In this document: positions 1 through 9,313 of the stretch, piece by piece
Layout of the letters: each line of letters begins with the position of its first letter
How positions within the stretch are numbered: position 1 is the first letter of the stretch
Source of the DNA: Planctomycetia bacterium
GTDB taxonomy: Bacteria; Planctomycetota; GCA-002687715
Direction: 5' to 3'
Length of the DNA stretch: 64,000 bases
Assembly: GCA_005790545.1 (NCBI GenBank)
Contig: SXUL01000037.1
Location: 1-64,000 of the forward strand
Made by a program: the position numbers and the translations under genes
Notes under the pieces: model-generated
Databases searched by the model: none
What the model saw: only the letters and a program-made list of their open reading frames with translations
What the model was told of the DNA's origin: nothing

Positions 1-1440
1 GGCGCCATCGCAGGCCTTGAGGTCGTGCGCATCATCTACGAGCCCTCGGCGGCCGCACTCGCCTACGGAGTCGACAAGAAGAAGGACGAGTAGATCGCCA
101 TCTACGATCTCGGTGGCGGCACGTTCGACATCAGTATCCTCGAAGTGGCTGATGCTGCTGGAGAAGGACGCACGTTCGAGGTCCTCGCCATCAATGGCGA
201 CACCCATCTCGGCGGTGACGACTTCGATCAGTACTTGATCGATTACGTTGCCGATGAGTTCCTGAAGGAGTCGGGGATTGATCTCCGCAAGGACCAGATG
301 GCGACGCAGCGCTTGAAGGAAGCGTGCGAGAAGGCGAAGTGCGAACTCAGCTCTTCGTTGCAGACGGAAATCAATCTTCCGTTCATCACGGCGGATGCGA
401 CCGGTCCGAAGCACTTGCAGAGGACCATCCGTCGCGCTGACTTCGAGCGTCTCGTGGACCCGCTTGTTGAGCGTTCGCGTCAACCCTGTCTGAAGGCGCT
501 TGAGGATGCAGGACTGAAGCCGGAGCAGATCGACGAGGTGATCCTCGTAGGTGGCTCGACTCGTATTCCCGCGGTGCAGGCTGCGGTGAAGCAGATCTTC
601 CGCAAGGAGCCCAACAGAAGCGTGAACCCGGATGAAGTGGTCGCCATGGGGGCCGCCATCCAGGGCGCGATTCTCGCGGGCGAGCGCAAGGACGTGCTCC
701 TCCTGGATGTGACCCCTCTCAGCCTCGGCATCGAAACGCTGGGTGGGGTGTTCACCAAGCTCATTGAGCGCAACACGACCATCCCCACGCGGAAGTCGCA
801 AGTGTTCAGTACGGCTGCTGACAACCAGCCCGCGGTGACGATTCACGTGCTGCAAGGCGAGCGGCCCATGTCTTCGGACAACCGCACTCTCAATCGTTTC
901 GATCTGGACGGCATCCCTCCCTCGCGAAGGGGACTGCCTCAGATCGAAGTCAGCTTCGACATTGATGCCAACGGCATCCTGAACGTCACGGCGAAGGATC
1001 TCGGGACCGGCAAGGAACAGCATGTGCGCGTCACGCCTTCCAGTGGACTCAGCAAGGATGACGTGGAGCGCATGAAGCGCGATGCAGATGCCCACTCGGA
1101 AGAGGATCGCCGCCGCCAGGAACTCATCGAGTCGCGCAACAAGTCGGATGCCATGCTTTACGAGGTCGAGAAGACCATGAAGGAACATGGCAGCAAGCTG
1201 GACGATGCCGGTCGTGCCGCTGTGGAGCAGGCTTCGACAGAGCTCAAGGATGCCATCAAGGGTGAGGACGTTGCGGCGATGGAGCGCGGTGTCGAGGCAT
1301 TGCAAAAGGCCGTCATGCCGCTCTCCGAAATCCTCTACAAGGAAGCGTCTGCCAAGCCTGCAGAAGGCGCCAGTGCCGGACCTTCCGGCAAGCCGCCAGG
1401 GGACGACGTGGTGGATGCCGATTTCGAAGTGAAGAAGTGA
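1..1440 (+). CDS. dnaK: Hsp70 chaperone DnaK, 3' part, with an in-frame TAG
   Basis: This is the C-terminal ~480 codons of DnaK, the ATP-dependent Hsp70 folding chaperone; the start lies left of the window. The reading shows the nucleotide-binding signature [10 protein letters not shown], the phosphate loop [22 protein letters not shown], the [10 protein letters not shown] segment, the interdomain linker [12 protein letters not shown] at nt 691-726, a full substrate-binding domain and the usual acidic tail ([10 protein letters not shown]). Codon 31 (nt 91-93) is TAG, where DnaK normally has Lys just before IAxYDLGGG. The first start codon after it is GTG at 145, so a shortened product would lack the phosphate loop. 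The rest of the frame is intact and well conserved. This is either a sequencing error near a contig end or a newly broken copy. Confidence 0.9.
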
Positions 1441-1484
1441 ACATGGTGGCCGCTTGAAGCGGCCGCCCGCTTCCTTCAGACTCT

Positions 1485-1517
1485 GGGCCCCGTTCCCTGC
1501 GGGGCCCGTCTCTTTTT
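1485..1517 (+). terminator. Rho-independent terminator after dnaK
   Basis: GGGCCCCG (1485-1492) pairs with CGGGGCCC (1500-1507) and is followed by GTCTCTTTTTG. A second GC-rich inverted repeat, GGCCGC...GCGGCC, lies just upstream at about 1448-1464. The site separates dnaK from the ABC transporter genes. Confidence 0.8.
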
Positions 1518-1526
1518 GTTGCACCG

Positions 1527-2411
1527 ATGATCAACGTCGAGAACCTGAGCAAGCACTACGGAGCCTTCACGGCACTGGACGGAGTTTCGTTCCACGTCGC
1601 AACCGGACGTGTGGTCGGTTTTCTGGGAGCGAACGGTGCGGGCAAGACCACCACGCTGCGCATTCTCTCCTGCTTCATGCCGCCGAGCGCGGGAATGGCC
1701 ACCGTCGGAGGGTTCGACACTGTGCGGGCGAGCGACGACGTGCGACGGCTCATCGGCTACATGCCGGAATCGGTTCCTCTCTACGGGGACATGCGCGTGG
1801 TGGAGTATCTTCGTTTCCGCGCGCGCCTGAAGGGTGTCGCCAGTGACTGTGTGAGCGCCGCGCTTGAGCGGGTGATCTCTCAGTGCCACTTGCAGGAGAA
1901 GCGCAGAAGCCTCATCCGCGCCTTGTCCAAAGGCCAACGCCAGCGCGTCGGACTCGCGGATGCACTCATCCATGATCCACGCTTGCTGATTCTCGATGAA
2001 CCCACATCCGGTCTCGACCCGGATCAGCGTGTTGAAGTTCGTTCTCTCATCGCCGCGCTTGCAGGCGAGCACACGGTGTTGCTGTCGACCCATATTCTCC
2101 CGGAGGCTGAGGCCAGTTGCTCGGACGTGATCATCATCCACAAGGGCCGCATCGCGGCCTCGACATCAATCGCGGAAGTGACTGGTGGCGAACAACGCTG
2201 GCGTGTGCGTGTCGCGGATCGCGACTATGCCGTGACAACAGGAGCGTCCGCTGCAGGAACGCTCACACGCTGGGACAGCGCGGAGGCCGCATCCCAGCAC
2301 GCTGCACGCGAAGTGTCGGCGGGGCGAGTGCTGCTCGAGGTCGGCCCGGAGAAGCGCACGTTGGAGGATTTGTTCATGAGCGTTGTGGCGGAACGGATCC
2401 CGACACCATGA
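1527..2411 (+). CDS. ABC transporter ATP-binding protein (GldA/NatA type)
   Basis: Cytoplasmic ATPase subunit of an ABC-2 type exporter, 294 residues. Walker A is GANGAGKTT at residues 34-42. The ABC signature is LSKGQ near residue 133, Walker B plus D-loop is LLILDEPTSGLDP near 153-165, and the H-loop is STHI near 188. The C-terminal ~90 residues are the variable accessory region found in this subfamily. It overlaps the permease gene at 2408 by ATGA and heads a four-gene unit (ATPase, permease, GldG-like, DUF4340) that recurs in Bacteroidota and Planctomycetota. The substrate is unknown; in Flavobacterium the related GldA/F/G proteins are needed for gliding. Confidence 0.9.
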   Translation: MINVENLSKHYGAFTALDGVSFHVATGRVVGFLGANGAGKTTTLRILSCFMPPSAGMATVGGFDTVRASDDVRRLIGYMPESVPLYGDMRVVEYLRFRARLKGVASDCVSAALERVISQCHLQEKRRSLIRALSKGQRQRVGLADALIHDPRLLILDEPTSGLDPDQRVEVRSLIAALAGEHTVLLSTHILPEAEASCSDVIIIHKGRIAASTSIAEVTGGEQRWRVRVADRDYAVTTGASAAGTLTRWDSAEAASQHAAREVSAGRVLLEVGPEKRTLEDLFMSVVAERIPTP

Positions 2412-3136
2412 ATCGCCTCTGGACTCTGGCTGTACGTGAGTGGCGCGCGCATGTTCACGCGCCCGGGACGTGGGTCTTGTTGGGGCTCGCCTGGTTCTGG
2501 CTGGCGGCCATGTATTGCTGGCAAGTGCTGCCTGCGAGCGGCCACGGCGACATCCAGTACATGCTCTGGCAAGGTGCACTGCACATTGCGAACCTCCAGA
2601 TCCTGTTCATTCCACTTCTGACGATGCGCACCATCGCGGAGGAGCGCCGCAGTGGAACCCTCGAGATGCTCCTCACAGCACCCGTGCGAGATCACGAAAT
2701 TGTGCTCGCGAAATTCCTGGGTGCGTTTGGCGTGGCGGCCCTGATGTGGATGCTCCTGCCGTTTCTCATGTTGCTCGCAGTCATGTCGGGCGGAGATCCG
2801 GATTGGGGGCCGGTGGCGTCGGCAACGCTCGCGCTGGCAGGGACGGCGGGCGTGCTGACTGCCCTCGGCGTTCTCGCGTCAGCGCTGACTCACAACCAGC
2901 TTCTGGCCGGGTTTCTGGGGCTGATCCTCAGCTTTGCATTCATGTACCTGCCACGCCTCGTGCCCTCGGACTGGCAGACATTGCAAGAGGTGCTCTCGTC
3001 GGGCGACCTCCTGCAGCAGGTGGAGGAATCCGCTCGGGGCATCGTGGACCTCACGAACGTCGCCTTCCAGATCAGCATGACCCTGCTGTTTCTCTTTTTT
3101 GCGACACGCAGCCTGGAGTCACGGAAATGGCTCTGA
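2408..3136 (+). CDS. ABC-2 type permease (GldF-like)
   Basis: Membrane subunit of the exporter, 242 residues with about six hydrophobic segments, including ones near residues 20-37, 100-118, 133-155, 165-182 and 220-235. The cytoplasmic motif EERRSGTLEMLLTAPV, typical of GldF/NosY-like ABC-2 permeases, lies between the first pair of helices. I chose the ATG at 2408 because it overlaps the ATPase stop (ATGA) and gives the standard N-terminus 'MNRLWTLAVREWRAH'; longer in-frame extensions run through the ATPase gene. It overlaps the next gene by 10 bases. Confidence 0.88.
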   Translation: MNRLWTLAVREWRAHVHAPGTWVLLGLAWFWLAAMYCWQVLPASGHGDIQYMLWQGALHIANLQILFIPLLTMRTIAEERRSGTLEMLLTAPVRDHEIVLAKFLGAFGVAALMWMLLPFLMLLAVMSGGDPDWGPVASATLALAGTAGVLTALGVLASALTHNQLLAGFLGLILSFAFMYLPRLVPSDWQTLQEVLSSGDLLQQVEESARGIVDLTNVAFQISMTLLFLFFATRSLESRKWL

Positions 3137-4722
3137 ACCGGGGAGGGATGACGGGAGGCTGGAGGGCAGGCGCCTTCGCTCATGTGGTTCTGGCGTCCGT
3201 TCTCGCCACGGCGATCACGATCGGATTTCTCGTCCTGATGCGACGCATCGCCTGGGTGACAGACTTGCGCTTCGATCTCACGGCGGAAGGGACCTACGCC
3301 GTTGCACCCGAGGACACGCATCTTCTGCGCGGGCTCGAAGTCCCGGTGCACGCGACCTTCATCTGGGGATTTGATGCTGATATTCAGCAGCGGGTTCTGG
3401 ACGCACAGGGTGAACCTCGTTCAGATCTCCTGTGGCAGCACTATCGTCCTGTTCTGGAGGATGCACGCCGCCGTGTGCAGCGCGTGCTGGACGAGTGGAG
3501 CCACGTCTCCCCGCACTTCACCTATGCAATCATCGATGGTGAAACGGAGCCGAGAAGGGCTGAAGCAGCGGCCGAGGCACTTGCGGTCACGCCCGAAGAG
3601 GCGCTGAATAGAGTCATCCTGGTGCAAGGGTCCAATCGCCGTGAAGTCCCGATCCGGCGCATGATGCGTGACATGCAGTGGGGGAGCTTCCCCCCGTGGC
3701 CAGGCGCACAAATGGCACGTCCGGTCGGTCCGGGAGGGTGGAGCGTAGCCGCCGAGTTGGGCAGCGCGGTGCGCACGCTCAATACCGGTGAGCGGACTCG
3801 CATCGGGATTGTTGCCGGGCTGAACGGGTTCGCTGAACCTGGAAGCGAGATGCACCGCATTCTGGTGCGCACGCTGGAGGCCGAGGGCTGCCAGTGCGAG
3901 AGCCTTGAGCTCGGAAAGACGGCCGACCTCAGCGCATTCACTGCGATCATCGTTGCTGCTCCGCGCATGCTCCTGGACCGGAAGTCTCTCGAGCACCTCA
4001 GGGCGCGTGAGGCCAACGGTGGCCGGTTTCTGCTCCTTGCGGATCCCCGCTTTGGCGAAAACTACACCGGGCTCCTCGAGCCCTATGGCGCCGTTCTTCA
4101 GAACGTCATGATCGAGGATCGCACGCTGGCTGAGCCCACGCGCTCCGGTCCGGCGGAGTTGCAGTCCATGCGTTTCTGTGTGGGCCGTCACCCGATCGAC
4201 GCACCTCTGAAGGACCGTGTCCCGCTGTATCTCGGACTTTCCCGCAGTGTGCTTCTGCAGAACGTGCACGCGCATGGAGTGGAACAGACAGCTCTGCTCT
4301 GTGCATCGCAGGACGCGGAGAGTGTTCCAGTGCGGTTGGACGCAACCAAGGGCGTTGCGGAGCCGCTGCCGGCCGAGCGCAAGAAGACCCCGGCACCGAT
4401 CCTGGCTGCGGCCCTCTCGCGGAAGGTACACGGCGGCGCCGCAGAGAGTCGCATTGTCCTGTTCGGGAGTGCAGGTCTGCTGGCACCCGACGAGATGACG
4501 CTCTCGGCTCACTTCGGAAACCGTGACTGCCTGCTGAACTGCATGAGCTGGCTGACGGACCGGCCATTCGCGGCGCCCACCACGGCGCGGGCGGAGGCTC
4601 GGGTTAGGCTCGTCAGCGTTGCCAGCTACGAGAAGCCCGTGCGCTGGATCGGGGTGATTTGTCTGCCGCTGTTTGCCATGGCCACAGCGTTGGCCGTCTG
4701 GTTTGCGCGTCGGAGCATGTGA
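3127..4722 (+). CDS. GldG-like ABC transporter auxiliary protein
   Basis: A 531-residue protein with a transmembrane helix near residues 17-39, a large extracytoplasmic region and a second helix at the C-terminus (about 507-527), the GldG topology. The early segment DLRFDLTAEGTYAVAP corresponds to the 'R.DLTxxKxYxLS' region seen after the first helix in GldG relatives. The middle contains the family's ThuA/DUF-like fold (IGIVAGLNGF, then ILVRTLEAEGC). The start ATG at 3127 overlaps the permease by 10 bases, and the stop overlaps the next start. It probably couples the GldA/F-like transporter to periplasmic partners; the substrate is not known. Confidence 0.78.
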   Translation: MALNRGGMTGGWRAGAFAHVVLASVLATAITIGFLVLMRRIAWVTDLRFDLTAEGTYAVAPEDTHLLRGLEVPVHATFIWGFDADIQQRVLDAQGEPRSDLLWQHYRPVLEDARRRVQRVLDEWSHVSPHFTYAIIDGETEPRRAEAAAEALAVTPEEALNRVILVQGSNRREVPIRRMMRDMQWGSFPPWPGAQMARPVGPGGWSVAAELGSAVRTLNTGERTRIGIVAGLNGFAEPGSEMHRILVRTLEAEGCQCESLELGKTADLSAFTAIIVAAPRMLLDRKSLEHLRAREANGGRFLLLADPRFGENYTGLLEPYGAVLQNVMIEDRTLAEPTRSGPAELQSMRFCVGRHPIDAPLKDRVPLYLGLSRSVLLQNVHAHGVEQTALLCASQDAESVPVRLDATKGVAEPLPAERKKTPAPILAAALSRKVHGGAAESRIVLFGSAGLLAPDEMTLSAHFGNRDCLLNCMSWLTDRPFAAPTTARAEARVRLVSVASYEKPVRWIGVICLPLFAMATALAVWFARRSM

Positions 4723-6506
4723 TGCGCCTGAAGACTCTGTTCATTCTTGCGTTGCTCGGGCTGATGGTGGGTGCCGGTCTGTTCTTGATGCCGCGTCCGT
4801 CAAAGACAGGCCCGGGAGAGAGCGCGCGTATCGATCCTGACGCTGTGCAGAGCATCGTGATTCAACGTGCAAGTGGCGAACCGACCGCGCTCCGACGTGA
4901 GGCGGATGGGCATTGGTCGCTTGACCACGGTGGACGCCGTTGTCGCGCGCGCGGTCTCATGCTCGAACAGTTGTTGCAAGCAGTCCGCGAGATTCGCGCG
5001 CGGCGTGTTCTGGTCGAGAGTCCGGGTTCAGCGGCTCTGGACGGGTACGGTCTGGCGCGACCGGACAAGGTGACACTGTTGATCCGCGGTGGTGTGGAGC
5101 ACAGTGTGGCTCTGGGTGCGACCCTGCCGAGTGGAGGCACTGCGGCTCTGATCACAGGGCGCGACGCCGTCGTACTGGTCCCTGCGGAGTTGCGCCCGTT
5201 GTTGATTCCGCCCGCTGCCGACTTTGTCGATCCCGCGCTCCTGCAACTGCGTGCGCTTGATATCGAACGTATGACGTTCGAACCGCGTGGTTCAGCGCCT
5301 TTCACATTGCTGCGCCAGTTCACGCGCTGGATTCAGGTGGGTGTGCGCGAGCTCCCCTGTGACGCCGCAGCATGCGATCAACTCCGCAACACACTGGGAG
5401 CCTTGAGCGTGAGCGCCGTTGCACCGTCCACTCCAGAATTGCTGGCTGATTTCGCGCGCTTTGCCCAAGGAGTCCGCGTCAGGGTCGAGGGTGCCGGGAG
5501 AAGTGAAGTGTTTGAGCTGGCCGAGAACTCGGAAGGCCGTTGCTTCGCCATGATGGCGGGCGGACACGAGATCTTCGAATTGGCTGAGAGTGCGCGCGAG
5601 TTATTGGTGGTGCGCGTCGAGGACTTGCGTGATCGACGCGTGCTTCGGGCAGAGACATCCGAGGTCGTGCGCGTCGAGATTCATCGCGCTGGTCATGCAG
5701 CGGAGGGGGCACTCGTACGCACCGGCGAGCTCTGGGATGCGCAATGGCCTGTGGCCGGAGCGTTGGTCTCAAGGCCTCTGGATGCTCTGGAGCGCGCGCG
5801 CCACCTGGAGCGATTGGCGAGCCTGCGCTGGCGCAGTTTCATGGCAGCCGGGCCTTCAGGGCCTCCGGACTTCCTGCTCACAGTGACGAGCGGGAGTGCC
5901 GGGGATCGCCGGCAGGTGCTTGAGTTCCGCAGCGTGGCGGACGGTTGGGTTGTGTCTGATCTCGATCTGGGCATGACAGGTACGCTTGCGTCCGGGGATG
6001 TGCGTTTTCTCGAAGAGCCACTCACCGGGCTGCTCGACAGGTCCATGCTGGGTGCAGGCGCCTATTTCGCTGTGGGGGGCGTGCGCCTGCGCGTTGCGGG
6101 GCATGCAGAAGTCTGCGTGAAGACCACCATCCCGAAACCGGGAGAGGATGTGCATGGTTGCGTGACCCATGGCGCTCTCGAACGAACGATTCCTGAGGAA
6201 ATCTGGCGTCCCGTCGTGACCCGCCTCATCGCCCCCACAACTCCGCGCGTGCTCGGTCGTGAGCGCCTGCCGGAATACGGCTTCGATCAGCCCCAGGTGG
6301 ATGCAGCCTTTCTGGAGCTGGAGCGTCCGAGCGCCGACGGGATTGCGGAGGAGCGCAAGGGCCAGTGGCGCAGTCTCCGAATTGGAGGACCTGTCGAAGG
6401 CGGATTTGCGGCCACCTTTGATCAGGATCCCGCTGGATTGGTGTTCGTGCTCACGGAGCAGGACGTGGCGGTGTTCACGACGCTGGCCATATTCGGCGCG
6501 CGGTGA
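4722..6506 (+). CDS. DUF4340 domain protein
   Basis: A 594-residue protein with one N-terminal membrane anchor (residues about 5-24) and a long extracytoplasmic part. The repeat-like pattern 'GYGLARPDKVTLLIRGG...LGATLPSG' and later 'YGFDQPQVDAAFLELE' is characteristic of DUF4340, which typically follows gldG-like genes. The ATG at 4722 shares one base with the previous stop (TGATG). The family has no defined enzymatic role; its position makes it an accessory protein of the exporter. It ends one base before the convergent diguanylate cyclase gene, with no visible terminator between them. Confidence 0.78.
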   Translation: MRLKTLFILALLGLMVGAGLFLMPRPSKTGPGESARIDPDAVQSIVIQRASGEPTALRREADGHWSLDHGGRRCRARGLMLEQLLQAVREIRARRVLVESPGSAALDGYGLARPDKVTLLIRGGVEHSVALGATLPSGGTAALITGRDAVVLVPAELRPLLIPPAADFVDPALLQLRALDIERMTFEPRGSAPFTLLRQFTRWIQVGVRELPCDAAACDQLRNTLGALSVSAVAPSTPELLADFARFAQGVRVRVEGAGRSEVFELAENSEGRCFAMMAGGHEIFELAESARELLVVRVEDLRDRRVLRAETSEVVRVEIHRAGHAAEGALVRTGELWDAQWPVAGALVSRPLDALERARHLERLASLRWRSFMAAGPSGPPDFLLTVTSGSAGDRRQVLEFRSVADGWVVSDLDLGMTGTLASGDVRFLEEPLTGLLDRSMLGAGAYFAVGGVRLRVAGHAEVCVKTTIPKPGEDVHGCVTHGALERTIPEEIWRPVVTRLIAPTTPRVLGRERLPEYGFDQPQVDAAFLELERPSADGIAEERKGQWRSLRIGGPVEGGFAATFDQDPAGLVFVLTEQDVAVFTTLAIFGAR

Positions 6507-6507
6507 G

Positions 6508-7998
6508 TCACTCGTCCTCGTTGCCCGTTCCTTGTTGTTCTGGCAACTCCTCGCGAGCACGCACCACCATGCTGGGCGAACAGCGCTTGGCTCTCTGGAG
6601 GGCCAGATTGACGGCCGCGAACAAGGTGTCGCGATCCTCGCCGTCCTCTGGATAGACGGCCACACCAGCACTGACCGTCACTTTGCCGCGCAGCCGCGGC
6701 AGCAGCTTCGCGAAGTGCGTGCGCTCCACAAGGGTCCGCACGCGTTGAACAGGGTCGCTGATCTCCTGAACGCCAGCCTTCTGCAGCCTGGGCTTGCGCG
6801 CGTCCGGAAGGAGAATGGCAAATTCGTCGCCGCCCCAGCGTGTCACCACGTCGACATCGCGAAAGCCGCGCCGGATCACATCGGCCACGGCTCGAATCAC
6901 GCCGTCACCGGTGGCGTACCCGTTCAAGTCATTGATTGTCTTGAATTTGTCCACATCCATCAGCACAAGAGTGAGGTGCCGCCCGTGGCGCTCGGCACGC
7001 TTCAGCTCCACTGCAAACTGGCGGTCGAAGTAGCGGCGATTGAACAAGCCTGTGAGCGGGTCGACGACCGCCATGTTGTTGAGCTCGTCGAAACGGTGGG
7101 AATTCCGGAGACAGGCGACAAGATGCGAAGCCAACGCGTCGAGTTCCGTCAGGATGCTGGAAGGGAATGTTCCTGAACGGGGTTCAGCCAGCAGAATCAG
7201 GCCGTGGAGCGTGCGCTGCTCATCCGTCGGAATGCTGAGTGGCACGAGGACAACTTCGGCTGAGGATCGGCACGGCTCAAGCGGGACCAGCGTCGTGTCC
7301 GCCAACGCAGAACGTCCATTGTGCAGGGCGGCGAACACGGCGCCGCTTCCTGGTGCCCGGGCGAGCAGGGATTCCTCCACGCCCTCGGTTTGCATGAGTT
7401 CGATGTTCTTCTCGGGGGCCAGGGCCAGCCACAGCGCACCAGCTCGCGCGTCCGCCATGTCTCCAAACATCTCGAGTGCCAGCTCGAGCAACTTCTCGCG
7501 GTCGGATTCAGCGAGGGAGAGACCGCGGGCGTAGTCGACAACCCGTTGCCAATTGTGATGCCCCCCGCTGGGCGCGCTGGGTTCCGGAGCAACAGCATCT
7601 GTCCGCGGTGCGGGCTGCGCCGCGTGCAACTGTGGAAGATCGCGGCATCCAAGGGCATCACGCAATGCTGAGTAGAGGTAAGGCTCCCGCAGTGCGACAT
7701 CGATGAACGGTGTTGCTGCCCCGAGATCCGTACTCAGGGCGGCTGTCAGCACGACGAAGGGGCGATCCATGAGAGCTCGTGCCTTGAGCAGGAAGTCCAC
7801 GGCAGAATCGCGGAGAGCCGCGTGGCGAATCAGCAGAGCCGCATCGGGGCGCCGGGCGAGCTCCGCCATGACTTCGTAGGGCCGGGCAGTGGCCAGAACC
7901 CGCAGACCTTCTTCCCTCAACAGATCCACATAGTGGGCGAGGTTTCCATCCCCGTCGGTGAGGACGATCAGTACTGCGGCCGGCTGTCGTTGGGTCAC
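6508..7998 (-). CDS. GAF-GGDEF diguanylate cyclase
   Basis: Predicted cytoplasmic enzyme making cyclic di-GMP from GTP, 496 residues. Residues ~1-115 resemble a receiver fold without a clear phospho-acceptor Asp. Residues ~150-315 form a GAF-like sensory domain, and ~325-480 a GGDEF domain that begins with DPLTGLFNRRYFD. The active-site GGDEF is intact (389-393), and an RxxD inhibitory site (RDVD) sits five residues before it, so product inhibition is expected. I chose the GTG start because it overlaps the stop of the upstream kinase-like gene (GTGA), indicating translational coupling. A longer N-terminal extension inside the upstream gene is unlikely. Confidence 0.88.
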   Translation of the reverse strand: MTQRQPAAVLIVLTDGDGNLAHYVDLLREEGLRVLATARPYEVMAELARRPDAALLIRHAALRDSAVDFLLKARALMDRPFVVLTAALSTDLGAATPFIDVALREPYLYSALRDALGCRDLPQLHAAQPAPRTDAVAPEPSAPSGGHHNWQRVVDYARGLSLAESDREKLLELALEMFGDMADARAGALWLALAPEKNIELMQTEGVEESLLARAPGSGAVFAALHNGRSALADTTLVPLEPCRSSAEVVLVPLSIPTDEQRTLHGLILLAEPRSGTFPSSILTELDALASHLVACLRNSHRFDELNNMAVVDPLTGLFNRRYFDRQFAVELKRAERHGRHLTLVLMDVDKFKTINDLNGYATGDGVIRAVADVIRRGFRDVDVVTRWGGDEFAILLPDARKPRLQKAGVQEISDPVQRVRTLVERTHFAKLLPRLRGKVTVSAGVAVYPEDGEDRDTLFAAVNLALQRAKRCSPSMVVRAREELPEQQGTGNEDE

Positions 7999-9053
7999 GT
8001 GGCCGACTCCGCCTCGTGTTCGATCATGCGCAGGGAGAGCTGCATGAGAGAGCCACCGCCTCGGCGCGTGATGGCCGCGGCACCTCCAGCGGATTCTGCG
8101 CAGTGCACAAGGAGCGCCCACCCCAGCGCAAGCGGCATGCGCACGCTCGCAAGGAGTTCAGTGAAGGTCCCGCGCTGTGCGGCGAGGTGTCTGAGGACTT
8201 CACCTGATTCTTCCAGGGAGACGGAGGCGCCTTGGGGAGTCCGAGCCAATTCGACGATCAGTTCGCGATCGTCACGGCGTCCTTCGAGAAGTGCGTGGAG
8301 CAGGAGTCTCAGAGCGAGGGCGAGCGCCTCTGCGGGTGCACACACCTGCAAGCTCTGATCACGAACCACGATTTTCAACCGGAATCCCTCGCGCTCCAGA
8401 GCGACGCGCGCGTTCTGCACGGCCAGAACCAGATCCGTGCCCTGCTGCTGTGCATCCAATGGGCGCGCGAGCATGGATAGCGCTTGCAACATGAGTTCGA
8501 GCTTGGCGAGTTGGGCTTGCGCGCTCCGCACAGCTCGCGTCTTCAGTTCGGGTGGTGTCGCACCTTCGAGAATTTGCAGCCACCCGGCAGCGCCGCCCAG
8601 TGGGTTGTTGAACCCGTGGCAGAGCGTGCGAAGGAGTGCGTGCGACGAAACCTCGGGCAAGATGCTGCCGTGTGCGCTCGAGGTCTTGTCCTCCATGGGG
8701 GGCGTTGTCCGCCGCGGCGTCGATTGAAGTGCGGCGCGCAGCGCCGCACGCACGTCCGCCAGAAAATAGGGCACTGCGAAGCGGGCCTTGGGTGCAAAGG
8801 TCCCGAGATCCCGTTCCTTCCCGATCACGAAGGTCGGGTGTGTATCCAGCAGGCCAGGTGCGACCTCGTCAGACCACAGATCCTCGTGGATCAGAATGAC
8901 AACAGGTTCCGGGAGTTCCGGGAGTTGCTTTGCGCTGCGGGAGAGCGGGCCCGCGGTGCTCAGGACGTGGATTTCCCCGGCACTGGGTTCGAGAAACGAA
9001 ACCAGCGCATCAAGATCGGGACCCGATTCGTGCAGAATGAGGATGCTGGACAT
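7995..9053 (-). CDS. Histidine-kinase-like protein with degenerate ATPase domain
   Basis: A 352-residue soluble protein. Residues 1-115 look like a receiver-type alpha/beta domain that lacks the acidic pocket. Residues ~137-200 contain a kinase H-box (LCHGFNNPLGG, His146). The C-terminal region still carries a G2-like segment (LALGWALLVHCAESAGG), but I cannot find the N-box Asn or the G1 DxGxG motif. ATP binding may therefore be lost. The ATG at 9053 starts 'MSSILILHES'. It is translationally coupled to the diguanylate cyclase downstream, so it may act as that enzyme's partner or scaffold. The transmitter family is recognised; kinase activity is doubtful. Confidence 0.7.
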   Translation of the reverse strand: MSSILILHESGPDLDALVSFLEPSAGEIHVLSTAGPLSRSAKQLPELPEPVVILIHEDLWSDEVAPGLLDTHPTFVIGKERDLGTFAPKARFAVPYFLADVRAALRAALQSTPRRTTPPMEDKTSSAHGSILPEVSSHALLRTLCHGFNNPLGGAAGWLQILEGATPPELKTRAVRSAQAQLAKLELMLQALSMLARPLDAQQQGTDLVLAVQNARVALEREGFRLKIVVRDQSLQVCAPAEALALALRLLLHALLEGRRDDRELIVELARTPQGASVSLEESGEVLRHLAAQRGTFTELLASVRMPLALGWALLVHCAESAGGAAAITRRGGGSLMQLSLRMIEHEAESAT

Positions 9054-9147
9054 GCTGCCCCCGCGGAAGAATCGTCGGGGACTCCGGCCATAAGTACCAA
9101 CCGCGCCAAGCGTTCGGGTAGTTCTCTGGCCGCGGGAGTTTACTCCC

Positions 9148-9166
9148 ACTGGTTCGCCCACTGCAA
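9148..9166 (+). promoter_or_regulatory. Possible weak sigma-54 promoter before the glycosyltransferase genes
   Basis: ACTGGTTCGCCCACTGCAA has GG and GC separated by exactly ten bases (GG 9151-9152, GC 9163-9164) and a TGCA -12 element. The -24 box is TGGTTC rather than TGGCAC. It lies about 150 bases before the start at 9314, in the 260-base divergent spacer between the kinase-like gene and the glycosyltransferase genes. Nothing else stands out in that spacer. Confidence 0.25.
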
Positions 9167-9313
9167 GTCGGAAGCGTCTACAGAGAACGTGTGTGGCGCC
9201 CCGATAGACTCCTCGCGCCGCGGGAGGGCTCCGGGCGCTGCTTCCCGGCCCGCGCCGCGTTTCACTCTGGGGTACTACTCACGGCGGAATCCCGCTGCCT
9301 GTCACGAGTTGCG

